Origin: Phytophthora sp. 'mugwort' | Taxonomy: Eukaryota > Oomycota > Peronosporomycetes > Peronosporales > Peronosporaceae | DNA length: 64,000 bases | Assembly: GCA_033558025.1 (NCBI GenBank) | Contig: JAUCEF010000017.1 | Coordinates: forward strand, 2,542,001 to 2,606,000 | Reading direction: 5' to 3' | Shown here: piece by piece, positions 44,006 to 54,135 of the stretch | How positions within the stretch are numbered: the stretch's first letter is position 1 | How the letters are laid out: each line of letters starts with the position of its first letter | Made by a program: the position numbers and the translations under genes | The notes under the pieces: generated by a model | Database searches by the model: none | The model's input: the letters and a program-made list of their open reading frames with translations, nothing else | What the model was told of the DNA's origin: nothing

Positions 44006-45018
44006 ATGGCGAATAGAGAAGAAACTAACAAAAGTGGTCGCCCAGTAAGTTGGCACGGCCAAGCATGGGTGTACTACAGAAACATGATGGGGATTGCGTT
44101 CGAGGAAAAGGGAATACTCGAGTACGCTGGTACCAAAGACTCTCACGACGAACGCAAATGCTGAGGAAAAAAGGGCGCTCAATGGGGATCAAGTCAAAGT
44201 AAAGCAGGTGATTATGGCATCACTCTCGATGAAGGTTTTGGACAGCAGGTGATGACAAAGAAGACAGGGACGGATAAGTAGAAGTACCTGGAGGACTCGT
44301 ATAAGGGCAAAACAAACGATGCCACCCGTACGAATCAGGGAATCATCCTGCACATCAAGCTGCATGCCGAACTGGGGCGTGGCCCAGCACGCGGTAATAT
44401 ATGTTCATGATGAGAGCACAACTGGCAGCGTTGAACGCTGACATCCGAGATATCATCTTCATAAATCTGTTGATGAAATCTCTACCATCAAACCCGCGGT
44501 TCGATCGTCTCCGTAAATGGGTGGAAATCGATGCCAAATAAGTTAACACCCTTGAGACATTGAAGAACCACATACTTCGCATGGACAGCTACAATAAATG
44601 CGACCGCGAATGAGGCCAAATTAGCGGAAATCTCAGCCGCAGACACAAACTCAAGGGCAAAAGCCGAAGCAGCAGTACATGCCTCCCCATAATGTTGGGA
44701 ATAGGCAAGTCGCTCCGGAGAGAGCGGCTACAATTGCTGCGAAGAAGGCAGACCAGCAACAAGGGAACTGTTTTTTTTTATTGCCACCGTCCGGGCCATA
44801 AACAGACTCAGTGTCCCAAGAAGAGGAACATATCACGAGACTTTCAAGCAAACGTCATGCCGCCTACACAAGACGAGCAGTGCATGCGGCATGTGGTGCG
44901 GCAGATGAAGTGTGGCGAAAAGCATGACCAAGACAGTGTCGGGATGCCGCAGAGCATAGCCGCGGTACAATATGCACCTGCAATTAAAGACCTGTCAGTA
45001 GAAGTTGGTAGGGAATGA
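44006..45018 (+). pseudogene. Copia gag relic
   Basis: Starts MANREETNKSGRPVSWHGQA shortly after the LTR, but stops at 44162. Later pieces include ANEAKLAEISAADTNS, then FYCHRPGHKQTQCPKKR. This is a retroviral zinc knuckle in which the first Cys has become Phe within a T-rich run near 44775. It ends at 45018. The frame changes several times. Confidence 0.6.
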
Positions 45019-46184
45019 AGTGCAGATGATTATTGTACTTGGAATGCTGGTTCGACAATGCTAAGAACGTTCACGTGGAGTGTGATCTCCGATACTTCAG
45101 CCTTCATACGGAAGGCAAAGCTAGCATTTGCATACTTTTATCTTGACACAACTTGAACTTCCTTGATTTTGTGCCAGCTACATGATTTGAGCTACTGTCA
45201 GAGTGTAAGGTAAAGCCACACATTCCGAGCTCAACCTAAGGTGTGAGTTGGTAACCCTTATGGGGAAGCAGCCGATATGATGATGGCGTTGTTGTATTTA
45301 TTGTATATGTATTTCTTGCTTTTGTAAAAGCTGGACTTGTTGCCCTTTTTGTATTACTTGCTTTATATGAGGCGTTTGTGAGACCTCTCGCTTACATGCT
45401 GCGAGGTCGTAGAAATCCAACACAGAAGCTGCTTGGCCAAAGCAGCGCACAGCAGGAAACTAACTTAAGGCCTAGGTTCTGGAATGAGAATCCAGGCGGT
45501 CGTGTTTGCCAGCACTTCAACTCTTCCACCTCTCGCTCCTTTGTTAATCAAACTAACATGTGCACTCGATATTGGCTACTGCTAATCTGCCAAAACTTGT
45601 TACGAGGCCTGACTTGGGTTCGAACCATAGGCGTTATTCCTGGCACAGTCTACGGGTTCGCCGCTTCCTTGTAATCGCTGGTGTATTGCTGACGTGAGCC
45701 CATGACAGCTATGGATTCACTACCACTGACATATCTGCGCAAACATCAAAGATGCATTCGGTGATTCTCAAAATCGGCATCGCGATTCATATGCTGTCAG
45801 TGCCAACTGCTACGCGAATCTAGGCTGTGAGGAAATCGATGTATCTTGTGCAGACATTAGAATAGATATATCCGACCATAGTAGTGTCAACCTCCGCGCA
45901 GTGCCTGATTGCACTCTCTTATACCGCACACCAAAATGGGTGTACCAGGAAAACGTACGAGACACACAACTACAGCCCCATGGAAGTTCGTGCCGGCAGC
46001 ACACTTCCTACACAAATCAGACATCTACGTGAAGTGATGGGATAATCTCACTCAAGTCAAATAACTTGAGCAAGTTAGTTAATGTGAACCTCCGCCAAGT
46101 CAAGATAACTCGCGCGAGTTAATGTGAAAAATGATATGATAAAAGCTGATACCAGGAACGATTGCCTCACGGCCGGCTCAATTT
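45019..46184. other. Intergenic relic sequence with palindromic repeats at its end
   Basis: No gene recognised. At 46053-46072 CTCAAGT...ACTTGAG forms an inverted repeat, and at 46107-46120 AACTCGCGCGAGTT is a perfect 14 bp palindrome. Each is followed by GTTAATGTGAA, so two related units of about 35-40 bp stand in tandem just before the HTH relic. Confidence 0.45.
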
Positions 46185-46640
46185 GTGTGTGTCTCACTTT
46201 GGCATTTGAAGGAGATCGCAGACGTAGATGTCGAAACGGTTATGCGCACAGCGGACGGATCAGCAGAAGTCAAGCTACCTAAGGAGTGGAAGGCGCATCC
46301 AGATTGGGATTTCGTTGATGCCGCTAGAGTGCTGAATGTGAAGGAATCTACGCTCAGGGGATGGAAGAATGTATACTAGGATGGCTTGGATCACTTCGTT
46401 GGATCGGACAGATTTCGGGAAAAGGGGGCTGGTCCTGCTCGCAAGGAGAAGCCATATGAGGAGAGAGTGTTCGAATATTTCAACGGTTTGCGAGAGTCAG
46501 ATATATGTAATTTCGCCAATATGCTGTTCTATTGCCGAAGGTTCGATGATTTCTTAAGGATATTTCAAACCCTGACACCCAGAAGACGTGGGTGAGACGA
46601 TTCATGAAGCACTATCTTCCCAGAAGGTTAAGTGCGATAA
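46185..46640 (+). pseudogene. pogo/Tc5-type HTH relic
   Basis: Pieces in shifting frames give LPKEWKAHPDWDFVDAARVL with NVKESTLRGWKN, then DHFVGSDRFREKGAGPARKE, then YEERVFEYFNGLRESDICNF and WVRRFMKHYLPRR. This order of a first HTH followed by a CENP-B-type HTH is typical of pogo/Tc5 transposases. The sequence is unlike the HTH genes at 28 and 49 kb. A stop after GWKNVY and further shifts inactivate it. No DDE region follows. Confidence 0.5.
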
Positions 46641-47440
46641 TTAAGTGCAAGCAGCTCGTTCTAGTCCCGCTCGTCATGCATTTACTTGTGGAGCCGACAC
46701 CCAGGAAGAGACTGGTGGTCGCGACGCGAGTCTGCATCACGCTGCTGCTGATGAAATGTGGTAAAGGTGCAAAACGATGCTTGCAGTAGCCGAGACAATG
46801 GCGATCGCAAAGGAGGTGCGAAGGATGGTCTACGTGATGCGAAATATATTGTTCGTAGTGCCGATAATGTATTTGCAGTAGTAACGCAAAAAGCAGTCGT
46901 GGTGAAGGTAGAAAAGGTTATCACTGTGCCGGTGATGACGGCGGTGGTGTCGATACTGGTATTCTCGGTGGCAATGCAAAAGGCGGCCGCGATTCTTCTG
47001 CGAACAGAGGTCCCGGACGCAATGGAAAAAGTGGTCGCAGTGGGAGTGCGAGTGGTAATCGCAACGTTCATGCAAAAGGTGGTCGACCGAGCACCGGAAA
47101 TGGTACTTGTTCTTGCAGTGGTATACAAGGTGGTGGCTCGGGACGATGATGATGACAATTATTGCAGCAACGGTGCAGATTCAGGTAGCGGCGAGTCTGA
47201 AGCCGCTGATTGCAACTCTGGGCTTGATGAAGATAGTTTGATTGATAGTTGAGATAGTTCGAAGCTGACACTCGTACCAAAACTTAGCTGCCCTTCGGGT
47301 CAAATATTTGTTCGAAAGCGGTATTCAAAGGAGTGTGTGGTAGTGGAGTGGTCGAACGGCAAGAAATATGCTGCTGTACTTCCTGATGGCTTTTACAGTC
47401 TTCATCCTGACAGATATTTGACTGAGCCGCATTGAGTTAT
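46641..47440 (+). other. Low-complexity Gly/Ser/Asn/Arg-rich relic
   Basis: One plus-strand frame at about 46860-47140 reads GGNAKGGRDSSANRGPGRNG, then KSGRSGSASGNRNVHAKGGR, a degenerate Gly-Ser-Asn-Arg repeat. Another frame is open from 46758 to 47252 but is Val/Ala-rich and looks like a shadow. Near 47290-47430 FVRKRYSKECVVVEWSNGKK followed by AAVLPDGFYSLHPDRYL looks like protein. It may be the rest of the HTH relic's gene. No family is recognised. Confidence 0.35.
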
Positions 47441-48224
47441 TGCATTCATCGATACACCACTAGAGAGAGCGGGCTCTCGTTGGTACATACGGCGTCCAGC
47501 TCTGTCGATTGATGCAGTACGCGTGTACAATTAACAAGCCTAAAGAGAGATTCACTAGACTAATAGATCTGTTTGATTTCCGATCCGACCCTTACGTAAT
47601 TTACCGGTCTACCATAAGAAGCACTTCGGCATTATCATTGTGGAAAATGCCTTGCGTGACGGCCGAACAGTTTGTTTTATCTCAATACCTTAAGAGGTGT
47701 CCACGATTCTGTCTACGTCTTTGAATGATGAAGTGTTTCCTCGTCAAAGCAATAGCTGTGGAAGCTAACAGATCGCCTGACTGTACGTAGATTTTATGGC
47801 GTTTTCGATACCGAGACACAACAAGCGCGAAAAGTGTCGACTGTGGGCTCTACGTTTTTCACTAGAATGAGATGGTCTCCAGAGCAATAATAGCACTGAA
47901 GTCGAAGCAGGGCAGTTCGATCAAGCAAGACTTGAAGACGTGGGTATCGGGATGTTTTAACGCTGGATCAGCCGATAAGCAGCGTGCTTAGCTGTACCAG
48001 CAAGTTGTTAGCGATGTCGAAGCTAAAAAAAACGAAGCAAGCTAGAGCAACAGATTTCTTGGTGAATACTATTTTCCTGTTTGGTAGCTGGTGATCTATT
48101 GATACTGCCATATGTAGTAACGGTGCGTCTTGCGCTGACCTCACTAAAGTCTTGGTTGTGCTACTTCTGCTGGTCTTCGTTGTGCTCATGATAGTCGCTG
48201 TGGTATGTTCCTGCTGGACTTCAT
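47441..48224. other. Intergenic, no gene seen
   Basis: No convincing frame, repeat or RNA gene. Confidence 0.35.
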
Positions 48225-48240
48225 TTGGTGGCTCCTGATG

Positions 48241-48490
48241 GTCTTGGTGGCACTGTTCCTGCCAGTTTTCGTTGTACTTCTACTGACGGTTTTGGTGGCG
48301 CTGCTAGACTGGCGATGGTGGAGTCGCTCCTGCTCTTCTTGGTAGCACTGCTCCTGCCGGTCTTCGTTGTACTGCTCCTGCTGACCTTGGAAGCGCTTCT
48401 CCTGCAGGCCTTGGTGGCGCTGTTCCGGTTGTCTTGGCGGTGCTGCTCCGGTTGACTTGGCGGCACTGCTGTGGTTGGCGGTGACGGCGC
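48241..48490. repeat. Degenerate 24 bp minisatellite
   Basis: About ten units related to GTCTTGGTGGCACTGCTCCT (first 20 bases of a 24 bp unit) lie head to tail with many changes. The 24 bp period keeps all frames in register, so long open frames arise on the minus strand, rich in Gln, Ser, Thr and Lys. I do not annotate them as genes. Confidence 0.6.
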
Positions 48491-49468
48491 TGCTTGTCTT
48501 CTCCGCCCCATCATCTTTCACCCAGGCACCGTTTTGTTTTTTGGTCACCGCATCGTGATTTTGTTGGCGTCCATTACACGCCATGGGTCTGCTGTAGTCG
48601 TATTGTTTATATCTACCGTGGTGAAGTAGTTGCTGTTGTCCTTTTGTAGTGGTTGTTCGTGTACAAATCGCAGGTTCCTATTGACCTTTACTCCAGCCCT
48701 TTGCTCTGCGACTTGAATGGGCCAAGTCAGTAAATCTTCGTACACGAGACGGGGCGGCGCCCCTCCGGCTTAAATATCAGTGACGCAGCGTCGATGATGC
48801 AGGTTTGTCAGACGCTCCAGCACGGCGTCCCTCCATCGCTGGAAGTCTCCGGCTTCCCGTTAAATTTGAGCCCCGCAAAAGCTCCTTGGTAGTTTTGACC
48901 ATGGTAGAGCACTCCGTACATGAAATGTTAAAACACGGTTTCTTGGTTCAAATTCTTGTTTTTTTTCCTCTTAACTTAAGCCCTCTCATTGACTGGTGCG
49001 CTCAGTGGTTGGCAAAAGAGAAATGAGCTCCTTTCGCCCCAGAGACCATCATCGCGCGGGCGGTGCAGTCCGCGGGAGGGCCCCTCTTCTGGATAGCGTT
49101 AGCGCTACTTTTAATTGGCGGCTGTGCAGCGACCTTATGATTATATCGGGAGAGATGTCGACTGTCAGGTGAACGCTTTCTATTGAGTTGTTGCCTCCTG
49201 CCTCTTTTGGTTGGTGCGGGCCAAACTGCATTCTAACACTAGGTTTTCTCCTCCTCAATCCCGAAGTCGCTCAGTGGGAAACAAGTGTTCTTTGTGATTA
49301 TCTTCCTGCCCACCTGTGCTACTCTACAACCGCTGACACTCGCCTGCGCATCGTGCCACCGGCTTCGCGTGTTTGCGTCCTGTATTAAAATGATAGGTTC
49401 ATTTTTGCAATATTGGTGTGTACCCCTTAATGCTGACAAAATGTCAAAAATATCAACATCAGATTACA
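48491..49468. other. Intergenic, no gene seen
   Basis: No coding signal. It is the upstream side of the HTH gene at 49469. Confidence 0.35.
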
Positions 49469-50152
49469 ATGGCGCGGCACCCAGCGCTGACGGCGGAGCA
49501 GAGGATGGCGATCGTGCGCCAGAGCGACAAGCAACCCGAATGGAAGCAGAAGCGATTGGGCCAGTGGGCTGCCGATACCTTTGAGCTGGCTTTCGTGCCG
49601 TCCCAGCCTACGATCTCCATCATCTTGCGCCAGAGCGGGAAGACCACCAAGGTGCGCGCACCACCCAAGACGGCGGCCAAGCCCAAGGTGATTAAATGTC
49701 CCGAGATGGAGAGAAGGATGCTTCAGTGGTTGGAAAAACAGATCGACAAGGATGAGGCTGTCACGGTCACGAGCGTGACGAGCAAGGCGCAGGAGCTCGT
49801 GCATCAGCTCCAAGTGTTGGTTGACGGCTTCGTCGTGTCGGACAGTTGGGTGGACAGCTTCATGAAGCGCCACGTCCTTCGTTGTCCGTTTGAGTTGTCA
49901 AACACGGATAGTGAGGGGCCTGACGAGGACATATTGGCATACACTGCTGTTGCTACTAAGAAGACAGCGAGTTCGGGGGAGACCGAAGCGAGCAAAGCGG
50001 GCAAGACGAGTCGGCGCGTTGTTAAGAATGTGGTGGCGAAGAAGGACTCGCCCATACCGACGAGGGCGAAAGTGAGTGCGCCGCCTGCTGGGAAGAGGAA
50101 GCGGGATAGTAAGGAGAGAGAACCGGCCGGGCAGGTGAGGCCGCGGAGATAA
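49469..50152 (+). CDS. Short CENP-B/Tc5-type HTH protein
   Basis: 227 residues from MARHPALTAEQR; the frame is open upstream to 49418, but the similarity to the 28 kb gene starts here. The first HTH (about 8-60: EQRMAIVRQSDKQPEWKQKR, LGQWAADTFELAF, QPTISIILRQSGK) and the second CENP-B HTH (about 72-142: CPEMERRMLQWLEKQIDK, SWVDSFMKRHVL) match the N-terminal 150 residues of the 28 kb protein in order and spacing. A Lys/Arg/Ser-rich tail follows, ending PAGQVRPRR. It has no TPG domain, no coiled-coil tail and no DDE domain. It may be a minimal DNA-binding member of the family or a truncated copy. Confidence 0.7.
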   Translation: MARHPALTAEQRMAIVRQSDKQPEWKQKRLGQWAADTFELAFVPSQPTISIILRQSGKTTKVRAPPKTAAKPKVIKCPEMERRMLQWLEKQIDKDEAVTVTSVTSKAQELVHQLQVLVDGFVVSDSWVDSFMKRHVLRCPFELSNTDSEGPDEDILAYTAVATKKTASSGETEASKAGKTSRRVVKNVVAKKDSPIPTRAKVSAPPAGKRKRDSKEREPAGQVRPRR

Positions 50153-50936
50153 GTTAGATTTTGAAGAACGGTGTAGGTATTAAATGAAGATTGGGCTTGG
50201 CCGCTGGTGCAGCTTGGGTCGAGCGCATAGGCCAGCATGTTGCATTCGCCATTGTCGTTGGGCTACTACAAAGAGTCGATACACGGACGATTAAGCTGCA
50301 AAAGTAGAGGAGACTGATAATTAAGTCGTTGCGACGTAGCACCTACGGATAAAAGATACAAACCGACAGGTCCCATTAGTTTTTAAACTATTTAAAATTG
50401 AACTCTTACCGCATCGGGATATGGTGTCACAGTCTAAAGCAGCAACCGCTGTTATGAAACCATGACATGTCCCTTGACCATGCTTTTGGTGCTTCAAGAT
50501 ATCCTGTATTTGCTGAATGGACTTTAGGAACAAGAGCAATGTGCACGCGTTTTTTTCGTACGAGGAAAAAGCATGCCAGTCGGTGAAACCTACCAACGAT
50601 TTAGCACAATGACGAACAGTAGACCAGCCCGTGCTGCTCGTTTTCTCGGGTTGAGTTACGTATGTACTGAGTCACACTTTGGGATGTCCATCTCTGAAAG
50701 TGGCATTGCAAATGTGAACACCATGCTAACGCCAGACCAAAAGCCCGTGTAATAACTTTCACCACCACCACCAAATACAATTTCAAATAGGACTCGGTTC
50801 AAATCGTTGCGATCTCTTCGTTGCGTTAACTCTGGACGGCGGTATGAACTGTTTACTGATACTATCGTTCCAGACAGCAGAAGCCTCTCCCCGTTGACAT
50901 GGATATCTATGGCGTCTATAAAATACTGACGGAAAG
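50153..50936. other. Intergenic, no gene seen
   Basis: 784 bp between the HTH gene and the 3' end of thymidine kinase. Short frames only. Confidence 0.35.
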
Positions 50937-51813
50937 TCAATCCAGGCTGAAGCACTGGCGACATCGCGGTTCGTACAGTTCGCTGCCGCCGATGAGCTGC
51001 ACGGACAAGTAGAAAACACACCACATTGAGTGAGAACACAGCGTTACAAGTATAGAAAATCAAGCATGCTTTGCATCTGTCACCTCGAGGGTCGTGTCTG
51101 CCACAAGGCGCCGAGTAAATGCTGCGTCTTGACCACACTCGGAGCAGATGGCGTTGAGCTTGACGACTTTCTCCGCCGTAGGGATGAGCTCGACCACGTT
51201 ATCAAAAGCCTGAATCCGCAAAAAAAAACAGTCGTTTAGTACCACGTCAGCTTTTTCACGCTAGCCATCCTTACTTTTCGCTCGAACGTTGCGTCCAGCG
51301 CCGCCACAACCACCACCTTGCCTCTATTCGCGGCATCCTGGCAGAACTCGACCAGCTAAAAAGTAAAAAAACACAGTGGCACCAATTAAAACGGTCACCT
51401 TTTCCACAAAGCAACTCCTTTACCCCTTACATCCGGGTAGAACTGCCCCTCATCGATGCCAATGACGTCGTACTCGTCCAGGAACGGACGCACTTCCGCC
51501 AGCGTTTGCACCGGCATTGCCTCCACGAACACCTTGTCGTGCGTCGAGAGCATCCTGCGGCAGCAGACAGTAGTAACAGCGGCAGTAACACATATGAGTC
51601 ATCGAGCTAATACAACTATACACAGATCTAGTACGATACGATTGCATTGCTGACGTACTCCTCGGAGTGGCGCGTGTCGAAGAGGTACTTGACCATGAGG
51701 CACTCGAGCTTGGCGTGCTGGTAGCGATGAATGCGGCGGATGAGCTCTGTGCTCTTGCCACTGAACATGGGACCAACGATGAGCTGCAGACAGCCTTCAA
51801 TCTTCATCCTCAT
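50937..51813 (-). CDS. TK1: Thymidine kinase (type II, TK1-like), five exons
   Basis: Phosphorylates thymidine to dTMP in the salvage pathway. Exons in transcript order: 51813-51659, 51554-51431, 51355-51275, 51209-51084, 50996-50937. The four GT-AG introns are 104, 75, 65 and 87 nt, and the protein has 181 residues. The P-loop is GPMFSGKST at residues 14-22. [11 protein letters not shown] carries the Mg-binding/catalytic acid region, and CSEC (142-145) and CRQC (174-177) are the two pairs of the structural zinc site. [15 protein letters not shown] is the lasso and end. Without the last intron the frame would stop early (VTDAKHA), which would lose the second Cys pair, so the five-exon model is preferred. 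It is divergent from the MYND gene, 277 bp between start codons. Confidence 0.95.
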
Positions 51814-51864
51814 GTTTGTCTGTCTTTCTCTATCTCTCGTCTTTGTTGGCCTCTTGGATAATTG

Positions 51865-51872
51865 GCGGCAAA
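51865..51872 (-). promoter_or_regulatory. E2F-like site upstream of thymidine kinase
   Basis: On the minus strand this reads TTTGCCGC, an exact fit to the E2F consensus TTTSSCGC, 52-59 nt upstream of the TK1 start. TTCGCGC, a related half, follows at 51880-51874. Thymidine kinase is a classical E2F target in animals and plants, so S-phase control is a reasonable inference. Confidence 0.45.
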
Positions 51873-52090
51873 AGCGCGAATGCCTCGTGCGTCTTGCAAC
51901 GCGCCAAGCAAGTGACGCACGTCGTGCACACACGCTACCTATACCTATTTCTACAGTTGAGGATGGAAGAATACATTTCCCCAGTAGTATCTATCATTAC
52001 ATTCTATATAGGTTTACAAAAAACTAATTTGATTGGTTATCGGGTGTACTTATAATCGCATCTGCTGCGATACAAGAGACGCAAGTGACG

Positions 52091-52935
52091 ATGGTTGGCG
52101 AAGACGAGGCCAAGCGCCAGAGCTTCTTCGTAGTGTACGTGCCGGCGGATGAGGGCAAGGAGCTGGAAGAGTGGGCCGTGAAGATGCCGGCAGACAAGGA
52201 GGCGCAGCTCGGCTGCTTGACGGAGCGTCTGCGCGAGCACTTCAAGGGTGGTGTCACGGCCGTCTCCAAGCAGGAGCAGCAAGAGACCTTTAAGCAGCAA
52301 CTGCTGGCTCAACTGCCCAAGGGCGCCACGCTGACGGACGAGATGCTGCACATGATGCTGCAGATGGAAAGCCTCGTGGACTCGATCCCACTCGTGCTCA
52401 ACACGCCTGATGTCAAGCACGTGGGTATTAACATGTACGTGGACGATAAGGGCACGGCCAAGGCGTTACCCACGAACGTCCGCGCCTCAGCCATTGCCCA
52501 GGCCTGCGGTAAAATGTTGGAAGTCAAGGGTGACGCTTTTATTGGACGGGTATTCGATAATGGTACGGTACATTTTAGAAATGTGATGTGTAGGCGATTA
52601 TTTCTGATGAACTGGTTGTTGCAGATGACGACTTTGTGCGGATGGACTTTCGGTTGGGCGAGGTGTCGGGTGAAGCGCCGTGGGTGCAGACGGCCAAGTT
52701 GCAGGCGGCGGCGTCTGCAGCGGGTAACGGGGGTGCGGCAGCGGGGGCTGCGCTAGCACGTGCCAAGGCTTCGGGCAAGATGATGCTACCCGGATCGATC
52801 CAGCGCATTTGCGGCGCTGACCGGTGTTCGAAGAACGGCACGCTGCGTTGTTCGCGGTGCAAGGCGCAGTTTTACTGCAGCCCGGAGTGCCAGAAGGCAG
52901 ACTGGAAACTGCATAAGATCGGATGCAAAAAATAA
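52091..52935 (+). CDS. MYND-type zinc-finger protein, two exons
   Basis: Exons 52091-52562 and 52625-52935 with a 62 nt GT-AG intron give 260 residues. The N-terminal 160 residues (SFFVVYVPADEGKELEEWAV, then TLTDEMLHMMLQMESLVDSI) form a compact, probably alpha/beta region I cannot name. An Ala/Gly-rich linker (AAASAAGNGGAAAGAALARA) follows. The C-terminal MYND finger at about 220-257 reads CGADRCSKNG, RCSRC, then FYCSPECQKADWKLHKIGC, with all zinc ligands in place. MYND fingers bind proline-rich peptides in partner proteins. It ends three residues after the finger. The ATG at 52091 is the first true ATG in frame. It shares a 277 bp divergent promoter with TK1. Confidence 0.85.
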
Positions 52936-54135
52936 GCGGATTCCGCAATTTGAAGGCAATTGAACGAGTGAATGAGTTGCTTTTGTTTGGAGATAGGAGT
53001 GATGGAGGAGGGAAAGGAGTGAACGTGAACCGCTCGTTGAATGGTTTTTTGTCATGTGCGTGGTGGCAAAAGGGATCATGACGGTTGGTGATGTTTAGCT
53101 ATCGTTGCACATAAACTTAAGCTTAAACCGATTCGTGTTGCCGTTATCATTGTTGCCGAGGATTGAAAGAATGTACGACCTTCAGCAGACATGTTCACCG
53201 TCGATGACGTGTCGTGTGACTAAGTATGTATCGCACATTCAGCGATTCATCGGCAAGGGACTTACCGGTAGACCGCTACTCCTGACCATTTAACCAAACT
53301 GTTGGAGTAGCTTTCTCGGTTTTATCGTTTTCTTGCTTTGCGTGGTGGATGCATCGCTAAGCGTTCATATTATACTTAAGTACTTCTGGGGCAATATGAA
53401 GCTGATGCCAAAAACACAACAAACTCACTCCAACAAGGCAGGTACGACCATACATATTCATCTCACCAAACTAAATGAGTACGGTTCCGCAAGGACGCCT
53501 AGGGCTTAGTCAAGCCAAAGTCTTTCGGGCAATAGTTCAGGGATTAACCGTCAAGGCTTGCAAACCTCTCGACTACGTAGAGTTTGCGTATGCTTAACTT
53601 TGAACTAGCTGTGCTGGGTCTACTGCTTCATAAACATTTCCAATGAGAATTGCGAGCGATCTCTGCACGTTTTGTTTGCCATGGGCGGCTTTCCATGCGT
53701 ATGCGTCGCTCACGACGAGACGGCCGACTTCACCCGTTTTGCGTTGAAAGTCTCTTCCCGGAAGCACATATGCGTGCTTTAGTCGGTTGGACATTGCAAG
53801 ATTACAGCAAAAGGCTTTTTAAGGCTTTACATTTTTTCGGCTGATGGAAGTCTAGGATTTCGCTCTCCCATCTCCACCTTCCCTCACAGTTGCACTGAAA
53901 TAATCGTCTGCGTGCCCAGCTAAGACTACAGAAATCAAAAGCAGATAATTAAATCGCTTAGGTGCTCAAGAATGCTCGAGGGCCTCAAGTATTAAGGCAC
54001 AGCACAAAAATATCTGCCGTTCCTGGCTTCTTCCTAAGCAAACTCCGAAGCTTTTCGCACTACACATGCATATGCCCCCACTACATCATAACATTACGCG
54101 TTGTGTGTGACCCATAGCAGGTATTCCGGCATCTT
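52936..54135. other. Intergenic, no gene seen
   Basis: 1.2 kb without a convincing frame, repeat or RNA gene. It lies between the 3' ends of the MYND gene and the gene at 54136. Confidence 0.4.

Noticed and set aside
46758..47252. 164-codon Val/Ala-rich plus-strand frame
   Set aside because: Another frame of the same DNA gives a coherent Gly/Ser/Asn/Arg repeat; the Val/Ala frame has no family sign and looks accidental.
50656..51138. Minus-strand frame overlapping the end of thymidine kinase
   Set aside because: It reads through an intron in a different frame; the spliced TK1 model explains the same DNA with conserved Cys pairs.
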